Assembly: GCF_002213415.1 (NCBI RefSeq)
Contig: NZ_NJGU01000002.1
Coordinates: 1 to 64,000, forward strand
Direction of reading: 5' to 3'
Source: Herbaspirillum robiniae
Lineage (GTDB): Bacteria > Pseudomonadota > Gammaproteobacteria > Burkholderiales > Burkholderiaceae_D
DNA length: 64,000 nt
Positions 33,065 to 41,355 of this stretch are shown here, one piece after another (the first letter of the stretch is position 1; every line of letters starts with the position of its first letter). The notes beneath the pieces were generated by a model. That model searched no databases. It saw nothing but the letters and a program-made list of their open reading frames with translations, and was not told where the DNA came from. The position numbers were made by a program, and so were the translations under genes.

Positions 33065-33922
33065 TCAGGCCGTCGGCTTGCGCGCGCGCGGCTTGGCTGC
33101 GCGCTTGCCGGTGCTCCCGGCGGCCCCGACGGCTCCATCGGTTGCGGCGCGCTTGCGCCGGGGCGCCGCGCCTGCGGCCCTGGCGTCGCCGGCCTCGGCC
33201 GCCTCGCGCTTTTGCTTGCTGCCGTATTGCAGGATCAGGTTGGCGCTGTAGCGCGTGAAGGAAATGTCCATGTGCCGGCGCATGGCCGCGCGCGCCTTCT
33301 CCGCGTTGCGCTCGCGCAGCGCCTGGATCACCAGCGCATGCTCGTCGATCGCTTCGTACCACACCACCTTGCTGTCGAAGTGGCTGTGCAGGCGCTTGAA
33401 CAGCGGCCCCAGGCGGGCGTCGAAGAGCTGGGTCACCAGCCCCACCAGCACGCTGTTGCCGGTGGCTTCGGCCACGCGGATGTGGAACAGGCGATCGGCC
33501 TCCAGCGGGTTGATGCCGGCATCGGTGTGGGCAATCATCAATTGGAAGGCCTGGTCGATGGCGTCGAGCTGGGTGGCGCTGGCGTTCTTCGCGGCCGCAT
33601 AGGCGACCTCGCCCTCGATCATCTCGCGCGCGCGGATCAGCTCCAGCGGGCCCTCTTCACTGGAAAGGTCGATCTGCCCTTCACGCGGCGCAGGCGGGCA
33701 GACGTAGATGCCCGACCCCATGCGCACCTCGATGTAGCCCTCCACTTCCAGCGCGATCAGCGCCTCGCGCAGCGACGGGCGGGACACGCCCAGCTGCACC
33801 GAGAGGTCGCGCTCGGACGGCAGGCGCGATCCCGTCGGGAATTCGCCGTCCACGATCAGCTTGCGCAGCTGGTCGCTGATCTGCCGGTAGAGCCGCTGCG
33901 GCTCAATCGCTTCTATTGGCAT
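33065..33922 (-). CDS. FadR-subfamily GntR regulator with a basic C-terminal tail
   Basis: 285 residues from the ATG at 33922; an in-frame TTG five codons earlier is less likely. Winged helix (LYRQISDQLRKLIVDGEFPT, SERDLSVQLGVSRPSLREAL, RMGSGIYVCPP), then an FCD domain with AREMIEGEVAYAAAK and RLFHIRVAEATGNSV. After about residue 240 comes an Ala/Lys/Arg-rich tail (KRAATDGAVGAAGSTGKRAA, then PRARKPTA) resembling histone-H1-like extensions. It is the last gene after the tctCBA and dehydrogenase genes and is the natural candidate to bind the two TGGT-N3-ACCA operators at 38514 and 38746. Confidence 0.9.
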   Translation of the reverse strand: MPIEAIEPQRLYRQISDQLRKLIVDGEFPTGSRLPSERDLSVQLGVSRPSLREALIALEVEGYIEVRMGSGIYVCPPAPREGQIDLSSEEGPLELIRAREMIEGEVAYAAAKNASATQLDAIDQAFQLMIAHTDAGINPLEADRLFHIRVAEATGNSVLVGLVTQLFDARLGPLFKRLHSHFDSKVVWYEAIDEHALVIQALRERNAEKARAAMRRHMDISFTRYSANLILQYGSKQKREAAEAGDARAAGAAPRRKRAATDGAVGAAGSTGKRAAKPRARKPTA

Positions 33923-33942
33923 GGATGATCCGATCAAGTCTC

Positions 33943-33979
33943 CGCGCCGGCGCCGCCCGATGGGGAGGGCGCCGGCGCG
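33943..33979. other. Strong hairpin just upstream of the GntR start
   Basis: CGCGCCGGCGCC and GGCGCCGGCGCG pair perfectly over 12 bp with a 13-base loop, 20 bp before the regulator ATG. Only the rightward side has a T-rich stretch. As both flanking genes read leftward, it is more likely to lower read-through or translation than to terminate the operon fully. Confidence 0.5.
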
Positions 33980-34082
33980 CTTCGTTTTTATAGCGCCGGA
34001 TTGTATCTCAGGGCTTGCTTCACCCGGCGGGTCTCCGTCCGCCGGGCGCCTGCATGCCGAATGCAGGGAACTGCCGGTCGCC

Positions 34083-35144
34083 TCAGCCCACTGCGGCCGG
34101 GAACGCCAGGCCGTAGGATGCGGCCGCCTCGCGCAGCATGGGCGCGATGGTCGGGTGCAATGCCACGCCCTCCTTCAACTGCTGGGCGCGGCGCTGCATG
34201 CCGCGGTCGCCCGGCATGCGCACCTGCTCGACGCCGGGGCGCGGCGGATTGTCGCGGCAGGATGCGGCGATGTGGTCCATCTGGCGCAGGAAATCGTCCT
34301 TCCCGCCGAAGGCCGACGGATCGTACAGCGTCATGAACACGGTGGCGCCCCAGCCCGACGGCGGATCGGCGCGGCCGAAACCGGACAGGCCGCCGGTCAG
34401 CGCCTCGATCAGCACCGCCAGCCCGAAGCCCTTGTGGCCGGCCGACAGGCCGCCCAGCGGCAGGATGGTGCCCGGCGGATCCTGCGCCAGCACCGCCGGA
34501 TCGCGGCTGGGGTTGCCGTGACCGTCGATCAGCCATTCCTCCTCGAACTGGCGGCCGGCCTTGTGCAGACGATTGCTCATGCCGTTGGTGGTGATCGAGG
34601 CCGAGATGTCGACCAGGAAGGGCGTGCCGGACGTCGGAATGCCGGCCGCGATCGGGTTGGGCGTAAACACCGCGCGCGTGCCGCCGAACGGCGCCACGCT
34701 CTGCACCGCCGGGTCGGAGCTGGCCAGGATCATCATGAAGCCCTCCTGCGTGGCGCGCAGCAGGTAGGCGGCCAGGCAGGCGATGTGGTGGCTGTGGTGG
34801 ATCGTCAGCGAGGCGCTGCCGTAGTCGCGCGCCTTGGGGATCAGCGCGTCGATGCCCTGGTGCACCAGCCACGGGCCGGGCAGGCGGCGGCCATCCCAGG
34901 CCAGCGCGGCGGCGCGCTCGGACAGGACCTCGGGCTGGCCGGCCTTGGTCATCGCGCCCTTCTCCAGCTCCTTCACATACGGCGCCAGCAGCGCCAGGCC
35001 GTGGGTGTCGTGGCCCAGCAGGTCGCCGTCGACCAGGGTGCCGGCCACGCTGGCGGCCTTGTCGGCCTCCAGGCCGGCCTTTTGCAGCAGTTCGGTGGCG
35101 AAGCGCCGCAATTCATCGGCGGAAAAACGTTCGGGTGAAGCCAT
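34083..35144 (-). CDS. Malate/L-lactate dehydrogenase family (Ldh2/YiaK-type) oxidoreductase
   Basis: 353 residues from the ATG at 35144, with AAGGAAGG upstream. The family is distinct from classical LDH: the active-site region includes DLLGHDTHGLALL and SLTIHHSHHIACLAAYLL, and nucleotide contacts lie near GTRAVFTPNPIAAGIP and GHKGFGLAVLIEAL. Members reduce 2-ketoacids such as 2,3-diketogulonate, ureidoglycolate, sulfolactate or delta1-piperideine-2-carboxylate. Position after tctA and with a sugar-acid dehydratase opposite suggests a keto sugar acid or hydroxy acid substrate. Confidence 0.88.
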   Translation of the reverse strand: MASPERFSADELRRFATELLQKAGLEADKAASVAGTLVDGDLLGHDTHGLALLAPYVKELEKGAMTKAGQPEVLSERAAALAWDGRRLPGPWLVHQGIDALIPKARDYGSASLTIHHSHHIACLAAYLLRATQEGFMMILASSDPAVQSVAPFGGTRAVFTPNPIAAGIPTSGTPFLVDISASITTNGMSNRLHKAGRQFEEEWLIDGHGNPSRDPAVLAQDPPGTILPLGGLSAGHKGFGLAVLIEALTGGLSGFGRADPPSGWGATVFMTLYDPSAFGGKDDFLRQMDHIAASCRDNPPRPGVEQVRMPGDRGMQRRAQQLKEGVALHPTIAPMLREAAASYGLAFPAAVG

Positions 35145-35189
35145 GTGGAACAACCTTCCTTTCGTTGCTTGATGGAGTAAGACAAAAAA

Positions 35190-36689
35190 CTATGCCGGCG
35201 ACATCGCCTGCCGGCGGCGCAGCATCTTCAGCGCCAGCGGCAGCAGCCAGACGATGATGGTGACCACGCCCAGGGTGCCGGCGATGGGCCGCTCGAAGAA
35301 GGCCAGGAACGCGCCGTCGGCCTTGATCATCGAGGTCACGAAATGCTCTTCCAGCATCCCGCCCAGCACCACGCCCAGCACCGCCGGCGCCACCGGGAAA
35401 CCGTTCTCTTCCATGAAGTAGGCCAGCATGCCGAACACCAGCATGATGCCCACGTCGGTCACGCTGTTGTTGGTGGCGTAGGAGCCGACGATGCAAAACA
35501 GCAGGATCAGCGGCATCAGGATCCCGCGCGGGATCATCAGGATGCGCTTGGCCATCTTGATGCACCAGAAGCCCAGCGGCAGCATCAGCAGGTTGGCCAG
35601 GATGAAGACGATGAAGATGGCGTACATCGACACCGGGTTCTCCACGAAGATCATCGGCCCCGGGTTGAGGTTCTTCATGTACAGCACGCCGATCACGATG
35701 GCGGTGATGGAGTCGCCCGGGATGCCGAACACCAGCGCCGGGATCCATGCGCCGGCCAGCGCCGAATTGTTGGCCGCACCCGACTCGACGATGCCTTCCG
35801 GATGGCCGGTGCCGAACTTCTCCGGCTCCTTGGAGAGCTTCTTGCTCATCGCGTACGACATCCAGGCCGCGATGTCCGCGCCGGCGCCCGGCAGCGCGCC
35901 CACCAGCGTGCCCAGCACGCTGCCGCGCCAGACCGACTTCGGGTACTTCACCGTCAGCGCCCACATGCCCTTGAACACGTTGCCCACGCGGCCGTCGGCG
36001 ATCTTCATCGTGAAGTCCTTCGAGACCGCGAAGCGCAGCACTTCCGACATGGCGAACATGCCCACCATCAGCGGCACCAGCGACACCCCGCCCAGCAGGT
36101 CGGGCTGGTCGAAGGTGAAGCGCGGCACGCCGGCCGGGTTGCCCATGCCGACCGAGGCGATGAACATGCCCAGGAACAGCGAGACGAAGCCCTTCAGGGG
36201 ATTGTCGGAGGCAATGAAGATGGCGCAGGTCAGCCCCAGCAGCACCAGCCAGAAGTACTCGAAGGAAGAGAACTTCAGCGCCAGCTCGGCCAGCATTGGC
36301 GCGGCCAGGATCAGCACCGCCGTGCCGAACAGCCCGCCGATGACCGAGAACACCAGGCTGGCGCCCAGCGCGATCTCGCCCTGCCCCTTCATGGTCATGG
36401 CGTAGGCTTCGTCGGTATAGGCGGCCGAGGACGGCGTGCCGGGAATGCGCAACAGGCAGCCGGGAATGTCGCCCGAGAAGATCGCCATGGCGGTGGCCGA
36501 CACCATCGCGGCGATCGCCGGCACCGGCGGCATGAAGAAGGTCACCGGCACCAGCAGCGCGACGGCCATCGTCGCCGACAGGCCCGGCACCGCGCCCATG
36601 AACAGGCCGAACATGGAAGACCCGAGGATCACCGCCAGCACATAGGGATCGAACACCATCCCGAACGCAGCATAGATATTGGCAAGCAT
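35190..36689 (-). CDS. tctA: Tripartite tricarboxylate transporter large membrane subunit
   Basis: 499 residues, about 12 membrane helices. Family signatures include GLFMGAVPGLSATMAVALLV at the N-terminus, GDIPGCLLRIPGTPSSAAYT, and the repeated half GALPGAGADIAAWMSYAMSK with FGIPGDSITAIVIG. It forms the channel with TctB and works with the periplasmic TctC. Ten bp separate it from tctB upstream. The substrate is a carboxylate, not necessarily citrate; sugar acids are plausible in this context. Confidence 0.93.
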   Translation of the reverse strand: MLANIYAAFGMVFDPYVLAVILGSSMFGLFMGAVPGLSATMAVALLVPVTFFMPPVPAIAAMVSATAMAIFSGDIPGCLLRIPGTPSSAAYTDEAYAMTMKGQGEIALGASLVFSVIGGLFGTAVLILAAPMLAELALKFSSFEYFWLVLLGLTCAIFIASDNPLKGFVSLFLGMFIASVGMGNPAGVPRFTFDQPDLLGGVSLVPLMVGMFAMSEVLRFAVSKDFTMKIADGRVGNVFKGMWALTVKYPKSVWRGSVLGTLVGALPGAGADIAAWMSYAMSKKLSKEPEKFGTGHPEGIVESGAANNSALAGAWIPALVFGIPGDSITAIVIGVLYMKNLNPGPMIFVENPVSMYAIFIVFILANLLMLPLGFWCIKMAKRILMIPRGILMPLILLFCIVGSYATNNSVTDVGIMLVFGMLAYFMEENGFPVAPAVLGVVLGGMLEEHFVTSMIKADGAFLAFFERPIAGTLGVVTIIVWLLPLALKMLRRRQAMSPA

Positions 36690-36699
36690 GTGCGTCTCC

Positions 36700-37224
36700 T
36701 CACCAGGCGATGGGGTTGAGGACGCCCCAGGGCAGGGGCACCTTGAGCAGCTTGTAGAACACGTAGTGGATGCCCAGCGCGCTCGCCACCGCCACCGGAA
36801 CGGCCATCGCCACGCGCGTGCGGAAGGTGAGGAACAGCACCATCAGCAGGATGAAGGCGGTCGGCAGGAAGCCCAGCGGCTCCGACACCCAGATGTAGAA
36901 CACCAGTGATGCCGGCACCAGCAGGAAGGCGAACACGGCGTGGCGGCTGCCGAACCATTCGGGCACGGTGAACCAGTGCGCGTCCTGGTCCTCGTCGCCG
37001 ACGGTGGCGATGGTGGAGACGTGCGCCGCGCGCGTCTTGCGCAGGCCACGCAGGCCGCGCACCACCAGCAGCACCGCGCAGAGCATGAAGCCGCCGGCCA
37101 GCGCCTGCGGGAATACGTGGGGGCCGATGTCCTGCCCCATCGAAGGCAGCGTGGCCGAATAGCTCCAGATCGCGATCGCAAACAGCGCGACCAGCAAGCC
37201 GGAGAGAGCGTCATTGATTTTCAT
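36700..37224 (-). CDS. tctB: Tripartite tricarboxylate transporter small membrane subunit
   Basis: 174 residues with four hydrophobic helices: SGLLVALFAIAIWSYSATLP first, VFPQALAGGFMLCAVLLVVR second, and two after a central hydrophilic loop of about 45 residues containing TVGDEDQDAHWF. Typical TctB length is 140-170. It couples TctA and TctC in the inner membrane. An 88-bp gap with a GC-rich hairpin separates it from tctC. Confidence 0.88.
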   Translation of the reverse strand: MKINDALSGLLVALFAIAIWSYSATLPSMGQDIGPHVFPQALAGGFMLCAVLLVVRGLRGLRKTRAAHVSTIATVGDEDQDAHWFTVPEWFGSRHAVFAFLLVPASLVFYIWVSEPLGFLPTAFILLMVLFLTFRTRVAMAVPVAVASALGIHYVFYKLLKVPLPWGVLNPIAW

Positions 37225-37276
37225 CGTGGGATCGTCCGTAAGAAGTTTGGCGAAGTTCTTGTGATGGCGAAACGCG

Positions 37277-37304
37277 GCGCGCCGGCCGGAACGAACCGGC
37301 CGGC
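37277..37304 (-). other. Hairpin in the tctC-tctB gap
   Basis: GCGCCGGCCGG and CCGGCCGGCGC pair perfectly over 11 bp with loop AACGAA. It lies just beyond the tctC stop (37313) and lacks a U-tract. Such hairpins often protect binding-protein mRNA from decay and limit expression of the membrane subunits. Confidence 0.6.
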
Positions 37305-37312
37305 GCCATGCG

Positions 37313-38296
37313 TTACCGGGCCATGCCCAATGTCTTCAGGATCGCTCCCATGTCGGCGTCGCTCTTGTCCATGAACTTGCCGAACTCGGCCGAATCGGCA
37401 TACATCACGCCGAAGCCGCGCCCGCTCATGAAGTCCTTGTACTCGCGGCTCTCATAGATCTTCTTCAGGCTGGCCGACAGCTTGCCCTGGATGTCGGCCG
37501 GCAGCCCCTTGGGCGCCACGATGCCGCGCCATGCGCCGTTGGTCCAGCCGCTGCCGGTCAGGCTCTTCAAGGTCGGCACCTTGGGATACAGCGCGGCCGG
37601 CTCGTTGGACATCACCACCAGCGGCGTGGCCTTGCCGGCATCGATCAGCGAACGCGCCTCCGGCAGCGAAGCGGCCACGATATCCACTCCGCCGGCTGCC
37701 AGGTCGACCATGGCCGGGGCCGCGCCGTTGGACGGCACGAAGCGCACCGCATTGGGCGCCAGCTTCAGGTCGTTGAGCATGCCGGCCAGGCCCAGGTGCC
37801 AGATGCCGCCCTGGCCGGTGCCTGAGGCCTTGAGCTTGCCGGGATTGGCCTTGATCGCCTTCAACAGGTCGTCGAAGGATTTGTGCGGGGAGTCGTGGCT
37901 CACGGTCAGCGCCGCCGGATCGAAGTTCATCAGCGCCAACGGCGTGAAGTCGCGCGGGGTCAGCTTGGTCAGGCCCTGGTGATGCATCATCGCGATTTCC
38001 ACCGTGGCGATGCCGATGGTGTAGCCGTCAGGCGCGGCGCTGGCGATGGACTGGTGGCCCACCGCGCCGTTGCCGCCGGTGCGGTTGACGACATTGACCG
38101 GCTGGCCGAGATCCTTTTCCAGCAAGGCGCCGATGATGCGCGCGGTGGCGTCGGTGCCGCCGCCGGCGCCCCAGGGCACCACCAGCGTCACCGGCCGCTC
38201 GGGCCAGGCGGCGAAAGCCGGCGATGCCGCCAGCAGGGCACACGCGGCCGATGCGGCGGCCATCGTCTTGAACAGGGTTCTGCGGGTGAAATTCAT
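37313..38296 (-). CDS. tctC: Tripartite tricarboxylate transporter periplasmic binding protein (Bug family)
   Basis: 327 residues from the ATG at 38296, which has GGAGGAG immediately upstream. The signal sequence begins MNFTRRTLFKTMAAASAACA, with RR suggestive of Tat but a Sec-like core, cleaved near AFAAWP. The Bug/TctC core reads WPERPVTLVVPWGAGGGTDA, VVNRTGGNGAVGHQSIASAA and PDGYTIGIATVE. It captures a carboxylate ligand; paralogues are very numerous in Burkholderiales. First gene of the leftward arm of the divergon. Confidence 0.93.
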   Translation of the reverse strand: MNFTRRTLFKTMAAASAACALLAASPAFAAWPERPVTLVVPWGAGGGTDATARIIGALLEKDLGQPVNVVNRTGGNGAVGHQSIASAAPDGYTIGIATVEIAMMHHQGLTKLTPRDFTPLALMNFDPAALTVSHDSPHKSFDDLLKAIKANPGKLKASGTGQGGIWHLGLAGMLNDLKLAPNAVRFVPSNGAAPAMVDLAAGGVDIVAASLPEARSLIDAGKATPLVVMSNEPAALYPKVPTLKSLTGSGWTNGAWRGIVAPKGLPADIQGKLSASLKKIYESREYKDFMSGRGFGVMYADSAEFGKFMDKSDADMGAILKTLGMAR

Positions 38297-38513
38297 GTCT
38301 CCTCCGGTGTCAGGGGGCAGAAACGATTTGGCGTAGGACTTCCGTTTCCGCATGCTTAACCTGCAGGGAATTTCTGGATGCTGTCTCTGTTGTGTGCAGG
38401 TTCCGGTGCCTTGCTGTTTTTATGTTGTCTCGTTACTGTCGCCGAGACTTGTCTTTTGGACATTCCACGCCGGGGCGCTTTGCTGTACGATGAATCGCGC
38501 CACAGAGGTAATG

Positions 38514-38524
38514 TGGTCAGACCA
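38514..38524. promoter_or_regulatory. FadR-type operator 1 (TGGTCAGACCA)
   Basis: Perfect TGGT-N3-ACCA dyad, extended to TGGTC-A-GACCA. It is 218 bp upstream of the tctC ATG, in the promoter region of the leftward arm. Confidence 0.65.
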
Positions 38525-38745
38525 GCGGGCCAAGAATTTCATATCCGCCTGCCAGTGTCAAGGATGAATCCTTCGCATCAAAACAATTCATGCATCACGC
38601 GGCGCAGCAATTTCCAGGCTGCCGCCGTTGCCCGCAAAGCCTTGCCCGGCCTGCCTTCTACGGCTCGCCCACATAGTTGTCGATGCTGCACCGGCACAGC
38701 CTTGAACGCGAGCAACGTATCCCTTCGAGAACGGCAATTCCAATT

Positions 38746-38756
38746 TGGTATTACCA
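38746..38756. promoter_or_regulatory. FadR-type operator 2 (TGGTATTACCA)
   Basis: Second perfect TGGT-N3-ACCA dyad, 232 bp from the first. It ends one base before a -35-like TTGACC on the plus strand, so bound repressor would cover the rightward promoter. Confidence 0.65.
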
Positions 38757-38757
38757 C

Positions 38758-38787
38758 TTGACCAAACTCGGAATGCTGAAATAGACT
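38758..38787 (+). promoter_or_regulatory. Candidate rightward promoter of the dehydratase arm
   Basis: TTGACC (38758-38763), 18-base spacer, TAGACT (38782-38787; four of six consensus bases). Directly abuts operator 2. It would give a leader of about 475 nt before the dehydratase ATG, so a nearer promoter may also exist. Confidence 0.4.
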
Positions 38788-39269
38788 CGCTGCCAATCGA
38801 ACAAGTCACGTCGCATACAGCCGCTTCAAACGCCGTCGGGGAGACGAGCGACAAGCGGCCGCAGAACGGACGGCACCAGGACCCAGCCGCGGCTTAGCCC
38901 GGCATCAGGCAACGGAGACAACACCTTGGCATACGCAGCACCGAGCGCGAACGGCAAGTCACACGGCAGCTGGACCCATGCCGCCGTGGCCGCATTGCCG
39001 TCCACCACGCGCGCGCGCCGCGCGCTGCACCGGGCCTCCTCCTTCGGGTCCCTGCTGGCCTTCCTGCTGATCGACTTTTCCCGCTATTTCTTTGACCAGG
39101 GCGACAGTTAAACGCGTCATCCTGCCCGCAGGGCAATGCGCGCACCCGGACTTGCCGCGATGCGCGCCAGGCAGCACAGAACAGCACCGTACGCGCCAAG
39201 CCGCGTCCGGCATTTTGATTTGCGCGGGCGACGCCGAAAGCGGCGCGCCCGCCATCGAGGGAATCCCAC

Positions 39270-41000
39270 ATGACTGACGATACCAAGAAACTCACCCGCC
39301 GCAGCCAAGCCTGGTTCGGCCGCCAGGACCGCGACGGCTTCATCTACCGCTCCTGGGTCAAGAACCGCGGCATCCCGCACGACCAGTTCGACGGCCGTCC
39401 GGTGATCGGCATCTGCAATACCTATTCCGAACTCACCCCCTGCAACTCGCACTTCCGCGCCCTGGCCGAACAGGTCAAGATCGGCATCTGGGAAGCCGGC
39501 GGCTTCCCGCTGGAATTCCCGGTGATGTCGCTGGGCGAGACCCTGCTGCGCCCGACCGCCATGCTCTACCGCAACCTGGCCTCGATGGACGTGGAAGAGT
39601 CGATCCGCGCCAACCCGCTGGACGGCGTGGTGCTGCTGATGGGTTGCGACAAGACCACCCCCGCCCTGCTGATGGGCGCGGCCTCGGTCGACGTGCCGAC
39701 CATCGGCGTGTCCGGCGGCCCGATGCTGTCGGGCAAATACCGCGGCAAGGAAATCGGCTCGGGCACCGGCGTGTGGCAGATGTCGGAAGACGTGCGCGGC
39801 GGCAAGATGACGCAGGAAGAATTCTTCGAAGCTGAAAGCTGCATGCACCGCTCGCACGGCCACTGCATGACCATGGGCACGGCCTCCACCATGGCCAGCA
39901 TGGTCGAAGCGCTGGGCGTGGGCCTGCCGCACAACGCCGCGATTCCCGCGGTGGACGCGCGCCGCAACGTGCTGGCGCGCAGCGCCGGCCGCCGCATCGT
40001 GGACATGGTCAAGGAAGACCTGGTGCTGTCCAAGATCCTGACCCGCGCCGCCTTCGAGAACGCCATCCGCGTCAACGCCGCCATCGGCGGCTCCACCAAC
40101 GCGGTGATCCACCTGCTGGCCATCGCCGGGCGCATCGGCATCAAGCTCGACCTGAAGGACTGGGACGACATCGGCCAGAAGCTGCCCTGCCTGCTGGACC
40201 TGCAGCCATCGGGCAAATTCCTGATGGAAGACTTCTACTACGCCGGCGGCCTGCCGGCCGTGATCCGCCAGCTGGAAAGCGTGATCGACAAGTCCGCCCT
40301 CACCGCCAACGGCAGCACCCTGTGGGACAACTGCAAGGACGCGCCGAACTGGAACGAGGAAGTGATCCGCTCCTTCGACAAGCCGTTCAAGGAAGCCGCC
40401 GGCATCGCCATCCTGAAGGGCAACCTGGCCCCGGACGGCGCCGTGATCAAGCCCTCGGCCGCCACCCCGGCGCTGCTGAAGCACCGCGGCCGCGCGGTCG
40501 TGTTCGAGGACAGCAACGATCTGCACAAGCGCATCGACGACGAGAACCTGGACGTCGATGAAACCTGCGTGCTGGTGCTGAAGAACTGCGGCCCCAAGGG
40601 TTACCCGGGCATGGCCGAAGCGGGCAACATGCCGCTGCCGCCGAAAATCCTGCGCAAGGGCATCACCGACATGGTGCGCGTCTCCGACGCCCGCATGAGC
40701 GGCACCGCCTACGGCACCGTGGTGCTGCACGTGTCGCCGGAAGCGGCCGCCGGCGGTCCGCTGGCGCTGGTGCAGAACGGCGACTTCATCGAGCTGGACG
40801 TGGAAGCGCGCAAGCTGCACCTGGACATCAGCGACGAGGAACTGGAACGCCGCCGCGCCGAGTGGAAGAAGCCGGAGCCGCATTCGAACCGCGGCTGGGT
40901 CAAGCTCTACGTGGATCACGTGCAGCAGGCCAACCTCGGCGCCGACCTCGACTTCCTGGTCGGCAAGAGCGGCGCCTACGTGCCCAAGGACAATCACTAA
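39270..41000 (+). CDS. IlvD/Edd-family dehydratase, L-arabinonate-dehydratase-like
   Basis: 576 residues with GAGGGAA before the ATG. Fe-S ligand cysteines fall at 58 (LTPCNSH), 126 (LLMGCDKTTP) and 199 (GHCMTMGTAS), one position from Cys59/127/200 of Rhizobium leguminosarum L-arabinonate dehydratase, and Lys128 follows as the Mg-bound carbamylated Lys of that enzyme. The catalytic Ser lies in VSDARMSGTAYGT. It dehydrates an aldonic acid to a 2-keto-3-deoxy acid. Length and motifs separate it from dihydroxyacid dehydratase and 6-phosphogluconate dehydratase. The exact sugar acid is open; no aldolase for the product lies in the window. Confidence 0.9.
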   Translation: MTDDTKKLTRRSQAWFGRQDRDGFIYRSWVKNRGIPHDQFDGRPVIGICNTYSELTPCNSHFRALAEQVKIGIWEAGGFPLEFPVMSLGETLLRPTAMLYRNLASMDVEESIRANPLDGVVLLMGCDKTTPALLMGAASVDVPTIGVSGGPMLSGKYRGKEIGSGTGVWQMSEDVRGGKMTQEEFFEAESCMHRSHGHCMTMGTASTMASMVEALGVGLPHNAAIPAVDARRNVLARSAGRRIVDMVKEDLVLSKILTRAAFENAIRVNAAIGGSTNAVIHLLAIAGRIGIKLDLKDWDDIGQKLPCLLDLQPSGKFLMEDFYYAGGLPAVIRQLESVIDKSALTANGSTLWDNCKDAPNWNEEVIRSFDKPFKEAAGIAILKGNLAPDGAVIKPSAATPALLKHRGRAVVFEDSNDLHKRIDDENLDVDETCVLVLKNCGPKGYPGMAEAGNMPLPPKILRKGITDMVRVSDARMSGTAYGTVVLHVSPEAAAGGPLALVQNGDFIELDVEARKLHLDISDEELERRRAEWKKPEPHSNRGWVKLYVDHVQQANLGADLDFLVGKSGAYVPKDNH

Positions 41001-41238
41001 GCATCAGCAGTCGCAGCAAACCGGGCGTCACGGCAGCCGACGCAAGATCGCCACCCGGCGCCCGGTCTATCAACACCCCTTTGGATAAACGGTTGGATCG
41101 GACACACCAGAAACAGAAATAGCATCAGAGTACATCCACGCCCTTGCGAACAGAGCCACAGGCCGGCGCAGCGGTGCGGAAGCATTAGTCGAAAAGGAAG
41201 CGCGTGCGCGCCATGCGGCACGGCGATGCAGGCGCTTC

Positions 41239-41316
41239 CCGGAAGTTCTGAAAACATGCCGATGGCAAGCCCCCCCCGGCGCAACGCGACCAGCGACATG
41301 TTTTCAGGACTTCCGG
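41239..41316 (+). repeat. 78-bp hairpin element (element C) before the 2-hydroxyacid dehydrogenase
   Basis: Arms CCGGAAGTTCTGAAAACATG (41239-41258) and CATGTTTTCAGGACTTCCGG (41297-41316) pair over 20 bp with one G-T-type mismatch. The loop contains GGCGCAACGCGA (41278-41289), whose first 11 bases recur in element B. It ends 40 bp before the dehydrogenase ATG. The rest of the 355-bp gap after the dehydratase shows nothing that I can name. Confidence 0.7.
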
Positions 41317-41355
41317 CATCAGGTGGACCGAGACAACCATCATGGAGACGAAGCA

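Larger units (their letters stand above)
38297..39269. other. Divergent intergenic region of 973 bp
   Basis: Separates the leftward tctCBA arm from the rightward dehydratase arm. It contains two FadR-type operators (38514-38524 and 38746-38756) and a candidate rightward promoter. Several short reading frames exist but none has a good start, ribosome site or plausible protein composition, so I call no gene here. Confidence 0.6.

Noticed and set aside
38378-39111. Small genes in the 973-bp divergent gap
   Set aside because: Frames such as 38378-38761 and 38926-39111 lack ribosome sites and plausible protein composition, and overlap the operator region.
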